From: Firmicutes bacterium UBA1065
Lineage (GTDB): Bacteria > Bacillota > Clostridia > Tissierellales > Sedimentibacteraceae
NCBI GenBank assembly: GCA_002316225.1
Contig: DCDC01000144.1
Span: 1-18,191, forward strand
Direction: 5' to 3'
Length of the DNA: 18,191 nucleotides
Positions 14,645-18,191 of this stretch are shown piece after piece; position 1 is the stretch's first letter, and every line of letters starts with the position of its first letter. The position numbers were made by a program, and so were the translations under genes. The notes under the pieces are model-generated. The model was not told where the DNA came from. It did not search any database and worked only from the letters and a program-made list of their open reading frames with translations.

Positions 14645-15547
14645 TTATACACCTTCTCCGTTAAAGTCCGGGATAAAACTTTCTAAAGCTGTTTCTCCCT
14701 CTTGAATAAAACCGTTCTCTATTCCGATTTTGATTGCATAATCAACAAGGTCTTCATATTCTATCTTGCTTATCTTCCTGTTAAGCTCCGGGTATACCTT
14801 GTTCTTTTTTATCGGAGTATATTGATTCATTATGCTGATGTATATCTTGTTACCATAGGTCTCATGCAGGTATTTTATGATTCTTTTAGAGTCCTCAAGA
14901 TATCCCGGCAAGGCCAGGTGCCTTACTATCACACCTTTTTGCATGATGCCCCTGCCATCAAATTTTGTTTCTTTTACTTGCCTTACCATTTCTTCCAGGG
15001 CTTTCGCCGCAACCCTAGAATAATCCTTGCAGTTGGAATACTTCTCTGCAGGCTCATCCGACATATACTTAAAATCAGGCAAGTAAATATCAATATATCC
15101 TTCAAGCAGCTTCAAGGTTTCTGCCTTCTCATACCCGCTGCTATTATATACAATGGGAATAATGAGGCCTTTTTTGCGTGAAATGTTTAAAGCCTCAATA
15201 ATATGTGGGGCATAGTGGCCGGGTGTAACAAGATTGATATTTTTGGCTCCCTTGGCCTGAAGCTCAAGAAAAATTTCTGCAAGTCTTTCTATTGAAATTA
15301 TCTTTCCAGCCAAACCTCTTGATATACTGTAATTCTGACAATACACACAGCCCAGGGAGCAGCCGGAGAAAAATACCGTTCCGGAACCTTCTTCACCTGA
15401 TATGCAAGGCTCCTCCCACATATGGAGGGCAGCCCTTGCCACCGCTAATTCACCGGATGCCTTGCAATATCCTTTTTTGCCGGCAGTTCTGTCAACATGA
15501 CATTCTCTCGGACAAAGAGTACAGTCTTTTAAAATTGATAGATTCAT
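14645..15547 (-). CDS. Radical SAM protein, PflX-like (COG1313)
   Basis: The chosen start gives 300 residues. The radical SAM cluster motif is C63-S-L-G-C67-V-Y-C70 in F-S-G-C-S-L-G-C-V-Y-C-Q-N. Before it is a second cysteine set, C9-T-L-C12-P-R-E-C16 and C28, with V-D-R and G-K-K-G-Y between them, typical of the PflX group. V-T-P-G-H-Y-A-P-H-I and D-I-Y-L-P-D-F-K-Y are also family marks. It resembles pyruvate-formate-lyase activators, but its target is unknown and no pfl gene is in the window. I chose the ATG at 15547, because GAGG lies six bases upstream and the protein then starts just before the first cysteines; the longer frame from a GTG at 15607 adds 20 unconserved residues. Confidence 0.85.
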   Translation of the reverse strand: MNLSILKDCTLCPRECHVDRTAGKKGYCKASGELAVARAALHMWEEPCISGEEGSGTVFFSGCSLGCVYCQNYSISRGLAGKIISIERLAEIFLELQAKGAKNINLVTPGHYAPHIIEALNISRKKGLIIPIVYNSSGYEKAETLKLLEGYIDIYLPDFKYMSDEPAEKYSNCKDYSRVAAKALEEMVRQVKETKFDGRGIMQKGVIVRHLALPGYLEDSKRIIKYLHETYGNKIYISIMNQYTPIKKNKVYPELNRKISKIEYEDLVDYAIKIGIENGFIQEGETALESFIPDFNGEGV

Positions 15548-15637
15548 TATAATCCTCATATAAATTTTTCTTATCCGCTGTCGTTCCACAAGGAGTAAGC
15601 TTCTCACCTATTCTATCATAAAGCTTACAGAAATTAA

Positions 15638-15790
15638 AGAATACTTAAATCTGGTTCTTATTACCTGTCAGTTATTACAGAGAAAGAACTATTCGATGAT
15701 TTGGACAAAACAAGTTCCCTCGAATTCTCATTCAAGGGAATCAATTGGAAAAAATCCAGGATTAAAGCATGTCCTAAATGCGCTCTATAA
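15638..15790 (+). pseudogene. Possible C-terminal gene remnant on the plus strand
   Basis: An open frame of 50 codons ends in TAA and reads K-S-G-S-Y-Y-L-S-V-I-T-E-K-E-L-F-D-D-L-D, then F-S-F-K-G-I-N-W-K-K-S-R-I-K-A-C-P-K-C-A-L. It has no start codon near its beginning and no Shine-Dalgarno site. It looks protein-like, so it may be the 3' end of a lost gene, but chance cannot be ruled out. It overlaps the 3' end of the osmC remnant on the other strand by 17 bases. Confidence 0.25.
15715..15740 (-). terminator. Possible terminator after the tdh/osmC-remnant region
   Basis: TTCCCTCGAA and TTCAAGGGAA form a 10-base stem with one mismatch. On the minus strand it is followed by CTTGTTTTG, a poor T tract. 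Confidence 0.35.
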
Positions 15791-15956
15791 ATGTTTCGTA
15801 TGTCACATTTACATTACCCTTTATCATGGCCCATACGGGGCATAATTTTCCCTCAGCAAGTTCCATGGCCTTTTTCATATCTTCATCGGTAACATCGGCT
15901 GAAGTTACTGAAAAGGTCTTAGTAATATTTTCAAAGCCTGTCCCGACTCCAACAGT
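15774..15956 (-). pseudogene. 3' remnant of an OsmC-family gene
   Basis: A 60-codon open frame without its own start ends in TAG at 15774. From about codon 8 it reads F-E-N-I-T-K-T-F-S-V-T-S-A-D-V-T-D-E-D, then M-E-L-A-E-G-K-L-C-P-V-W-A-M-I-K-G-N-V-N-V-T-Y. The C-P-V-W-A-M-I-K-G-N-V stretch is the typical C-terminal part of OsmC/Ohr-type peroxiredoxins, including their second cysteine. The first two thirds of such a gene (usually 130-150 residues) are absent. It overlaps the end of the threonine-dehydrogenase-like gene by 52 bases in another frame, so a deletion or recombination joined the two. Confidence 0.65.
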
Positions 15957-16948
15957 TCAAATGCTTTATTATACTCTTCCATGGGCAGTATATGACTGAT
16001 GCAACCGGATACGTCCATACCTGAATTAAGCAAACCGGTCATAACCTTCCAGGTATGATACATCTCACGTCCGGAAAGTCCATACAGGTTTACCCCCCGG
16101 TAAAATATCTCGGTAAAGTTAAGTGGAACATCATGATTAGGTAAACCTCCAATCACAATCTCCCCGCCCGGACGAATATATTTGGTAGCTGCCTGAATTC
16201 CTCCTATATTGCCGGAGAACTCCAATACAACATCTGGGCCGATACCTTCACATATGCGGCGCATTTCATCTACAATATTGCATTCGATGGGATTTAAAAC
16301 GAGATCTGCTCCCATTTTATATGCCGCTTCCGCCCTGTAAGCGTTAGGTTCAACACAAATCACTTTACCGGCTCCAAGCCTTTTAGCCACCGTAGCTGCC
16401 ATAAGGCCTATGGGACCGCAACCGGTTACTGCAACAATTTTACCTCCCAGATTCACCTTTGTTGCGGCATGAACTGCCACACCCAATGGCTCCAGCATTG
16501 CATTATTCTCTTCTGGAATATTCGGATTACAAACATAGGCATTTTCCGAAGGTATTTTTACATATTCAGCAAAACAGCCGTCTATATGAACACCAATAGC
16601 TTTTGTGTTAAGGCATAGGTTTTCTTTACCGTCCAAACATAAGGAACATCTGTGACATGCAATATGGCTCTCGGCTGACACCAATTGTCCAACTCTCTCT
16701 TCACTGACACCATTGCCAACCGCAACAATTTCTCCGCAGAATTCATGTCCAATAATAATTGAGGGATTCATACGTGTTGCGGCAAATTCCTCCCAATCTT
16801 TTATATGAATGTCGGTGCCGCAGATGGCTGCCAAATGAACCTTAATCAGTACCTCCCCAGCTCCCGGTACCGGAATTGGTTTTTCCCACATTTCTAAATT
16901 TCCGGGACCTGCCTTGGTTTTGACGATACATTTCATAGTTTGAACCAT
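15905..16948 (-). CDS. tdh: Zinc alcohol dehydrogenase, L-threonine 3-dehydrogenase-like
   Basis: This medium-chain dehydrogenase has 347 residues. The catalytic zinc ligands are C43, H68 and E69 (A-I-C-G-T-D-I-H and G-H-E-F). The structural zinc cysteines are 98, 101, 104 and 112, with the same spacing as in E. coli threonine dehydrogenase (C38, H63, E64; 93, 96, 99, 107). The NAD motif is G-C-G-P-I-G (176-181), with an acidic residue E200 favouring NAD over NADP. C-G-T-D-I-H and G-R-E-M-Y-H-T-W near the C-terminus match threonine dehydrogenases, so oxidation of threonine to 2-amino-3-ketobutyrate is likely; a related polyol dehydrogenase is the alternative. No kbl gene follows. AAGGAG lies 11 bases before the ATG, and the flavodoxin gene ends 15 bases upstream, so the two form an operon. 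Confidence 0.85.
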   Translation of the reverse strand: MVQTMKCIVKTKAGPGNLEMWEKPIPVPGAGEVLIKVHLAAICGTDIHIKDWEEFAATRMNPSIIIGHEFCGEIVAVGNGVSEERVGQLVSAESHIACHRCSLCLDGKENLCLNTKAIGVHIDGCFAEYVKIPSENAYVCNPNIPEENNAMLEPLGVAVHAATKVNLGGKIVAVTGCGPIGLMAATVAKRLGAGKVICVEPNAYRAEAAYKMGADLVLNPIECNIVDEMRRICEGIGPDVVLEFSGNIGGIQAATKYIRPGGEIVIGGLPNHDVPLNFTEIFYRGVNLYGLSGREMYHTWKVMTGLLNSGMDVSGCISHILPMEEYNKAFELLESGQALKILLRPFQ

Positions 16949-16963
16949 AATATCTCACACTCC

Positions 16964-17416
16964 TTAATATGTATCCGTTTGTATAATCTTACTGAAAAAT
17001 TCTATTGCGCCCTTTATATCATTTTCATCAGGGTGTCCTTTTGCAATTCCGCCAATTAATTTTAAAGGTCCAAAAGTATCATAACCCCTGCAGCCATAAG
17101 TTCCAAGCAACCGGCAGGATTTTTCTTCTATGATCTGTTTCATTTCTTTTGTGTAATCAATTTTAACACCAGAGGTATTTATGAGAAACACTTGCTTTTT
17201 GTCTGGCAGGTTGTTCTTGGCAAACTCAGTAACCGCCTTACTGAATTTACCGAAATATGTTCCGGACGCAAAACCTATTATATCATAATCGGATAAGTCT
17301 GTCTCTTTACTTTCAACCACATTGATTAGTTTTATATCCCACAAATCTTTGATGGCATCCAAGAGTTTCTTTGTATTACCGTGATGTTGGGAATAGTATG
17401 CAATTGCAACTTTCAA
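16964..17416 (-). CDS. Flavodoxin family protein
   Basis: The protein has 150 residues, the usual length of a short-chain flavodoxin. V-A-I-A-Y-Y-S-Q-H-H-G-N-T-K-K (3-17) is the FMN phosphate loop (S/T-x-x-G-N-T). Y-D-I-I-G-F-A-S-G-T-Y-F-G-K-F (44-58) and T-S-G-V...C-R-G-Y-D-T-F-G supply the later FMN-contacting loops. It should carry electrons for an unknown partner in the cytoplasm. The start is TTG, chosen because a perfect AGGAGG lies seven bases upstream and no ATG is better placed. It is directly upstream of the threonine-dehydrogenase-like gene. Confidence 0.9.
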   Translation of the reverse strand: MKVAIAYYSQHHGNTKKLLDAIKDLWDIKLINVVESKETDLSDYDIIGFASGTYFGKFSKAVTEFAKNNLPDKKQVFLINTSGVKIDYTKEMKQIIEEKSCRLLGTYGCRGYDTFGPLKLIGGIAKGHPDENDIKGAIEFFSKIIQTDTY

Positions 17417-17496
17417 AAAAATACCTCCTGTTATGCTTCATTATTCAGTAAATTGCACTACTCATATTACTTTATTGTGACAGGTGCGTTGTCATA

Positions 17497-17544
17497 AAAT
17501 AAGCTGACCATATTGCACAATTTTTAATATAGTCGGCTTATTTA
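17497..17544 (-). terminator. AT-rich hairpin, possible terminator of the zinc-ribbon gene
   Basis: AAATAAGCTGAC pairs with GTCGGCTTATTT (11 of 12), and inner ATATT/AATAT extends the stem. On the minus strand it is followed by a T-rich stretch. The rest of 17420-17700 holds nothing I can identify; it must contain the flavodoxin promoter. Confidence 0.45.
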
Positions 17545-17706
17545 TATTTATTATTTAATTTTTATTCAATAACTGTTACTTCCCTTAAATTACTATATAC
17601 AATTCCCATTTTACGTCAATTATTGATTTACAATATGTTAAAGTCTCATTAAAAGACCAACAGTGTCGTTTACTAATTAGTAATATATTTAACCCTAAAA
17701 ACCTAC

Positions 17707-17907
17707 TTATTTTGTCTTCCACCTATGCCCACAATCTGTACAAAACACTTCATATTTTCCCTTTTTACCTGCAAATCCAGCTAATACTCCTATACCTCCT
17801 GTTAATAATGCTCCTCCTACTGCCTTACCTACTGAAAACCCCTTTCTGTCATTACCTAATACTTGAATATTATGACCCTTACATTTAGGACATGTTAATG
17901 ATGCCAT
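17707..17907 (-). CDS. Small zinc-ribbon protein with glycine-rich hydrophobic centre
   Basis: The protein has 66 residues from the second ATG. C-P-K-C near the N-terminus and C-T-D-C-G-H-R-W near the C-terminus form a zinc-ribbon pair. Between them V-G-G-A-L-L-T-G-G-I-G-V-L-A-G-F-A-G is a hydrophobic, glycine-zipper-like segment that could insert in or touch the membrane. Such short proteins are widespread in Firmicutes and have no known function. I prefer the ATG at 17907 because AAGGTGG then has a seven-base spacing; the ATG at 17913 is too close to it. A TATAAT at 17949-17954 on the minus strand may be its -10 box. Confidence 0.8.
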   Translation of the reverse strand: MASLTCPKCKGHNIQVLGNDRKGFSVGKAVGGALLTGGIGVLAGFAGKKGKYEVFCTDCGHRWKTK

Positions 17908-18021
17908 ATACATACCACCTTCCGCTTATGTGATGTTTAGTTTAGATTATTATAACATTCCCTTTCAGTTTTTTCTAACTTTTTACTGATATTATGACAA
18001 CAATTTTATATATATGATAAG

Positions 18022-18042
18022 AAAAAACACCCTATTCGGGTG
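18022..18042 (-). terminator. Rho-independent terminator for the gene entering from the right
   Basis: On the minus strand CACCC-GAATA-GGGTG is followed by TTTTTTC. It lies about 53 bases after the stop codon at 18095. Confidence 0.8.
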
Positions 18043-18094
18043 CTTGTATTATCTATTTTTCTATCTGTTTAATTGTATCCTCTATCAAGGTTTA

Positions 18095-18191
18095 TCAGGA
18101 AGATTGCCTTAATCCTGATTGTTTATGAGATTCACTCTGATATGTTTTATCAAAAAGTCTTCCTCCGAAATTAAAAATATAAACACCTGCC
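18095..18191 (-). CDS. C-terminal end of an unidentified gene (cut by window edge)
   Basis: Thirty-one codons are open from the right edge to a TGA. They read A-G-V-Y-I-F-N-F-G-G-R-L-F-D-K-T-Y-Q and end L-R-Q-S-S. A good terminator follows, which supports a real gene end. The stretch is too short to assign a family, and the body of the gene lies outside the window. Confidence 0.45.
   Translation of the reverse strand, partial: AGVYIFNFGGRLFDKTYQSESHKQSGLRQSS

Noticed and set aside
14702..15181. 159-codon plus-strand open frame
   Set aside because: It is the shadow of the PflX-like radical SAM gene.

Overview
The window looks like a chromosomal stretch from a low-GC, Gram-positive, probably anaerobic member of the Clostridia. 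The grounds are the AT-rich base composition, near-consensus Shine-Dalgarno sites before most genes, occasional GTG and TTG starts, two secreted S-layer-homology (SLH) proteins, and a set of anaerobe-type enzymes: a PflX-like radical SAM protein, a C-GCAxxG-C-C protein and a CoA-disulfide reductase. I cannot name the species. Gene identities come from recognising family motifs by eye; no database search was made.

Left part (1-5410): an SLH protein with a copper-amine-oxidase-N-like domain (minus strand); diaminopropionate ammonia-lyase (dpaL/ygeX, minus); a truncated uracil-DNA glycosylase-like gene in front of it; then, on the plus strand, a TDT/SLAC1-type transporter and a DUF169 protein, closed by a clear terminator. 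Copies of one palindromic intergenic repeat (ends TGTCATCCTGAG / CTCAGGATGACA) lie at four places in this part only.

Middle (5411-8620, minus strand): remains of a frameshifted gene, a GNAT acetyltransferase, a PF06541-type membrane protein with a long coiled-coil tail, a pyridoxamine-5'-phosphate-oxidase-fold protein, and an IS200-type insertion sequence with an intact tnpA and several hairpins.

Centre-right (8620-14610, minus): a 1105-residue SLH surface protein flanked by exact 40-bp copies of a palindromic terminator. Its TAG stop is followed in the same frame by 47 more sense codons. Upstream is a two-gene redox operon (C-GCAxxG-C-C protein, then CoA-disulfide reductase with a rhodanese domain) behind a near-consensus promoter.

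Right end (14640-18191, minus): a PflX-like radical SAM protein, the 3' end of a lost osmC-type gene overlapping the 3' end of a threonine-dehydrogenase-like gene, a flavodoxin just upstream of the latter, a small zinc-ribbon protein, and the tail of a gene that enters from the right edge.

Together the genes suggest amino-acid breakdown (diaminopropionate, threonine), thiol/sulfur redox work and cell-surface construction. The region also carries an unusual number of gene remnants. I saw no tRNA, rRNA, CRISPR array, prophage or defence cassette. The most interesting items are the amber-interrupted end of the large SLH protein, its flanking 40-bp palindromes, the dispersed repeat family and the overlapping gene remnants; none of these proves a new system.
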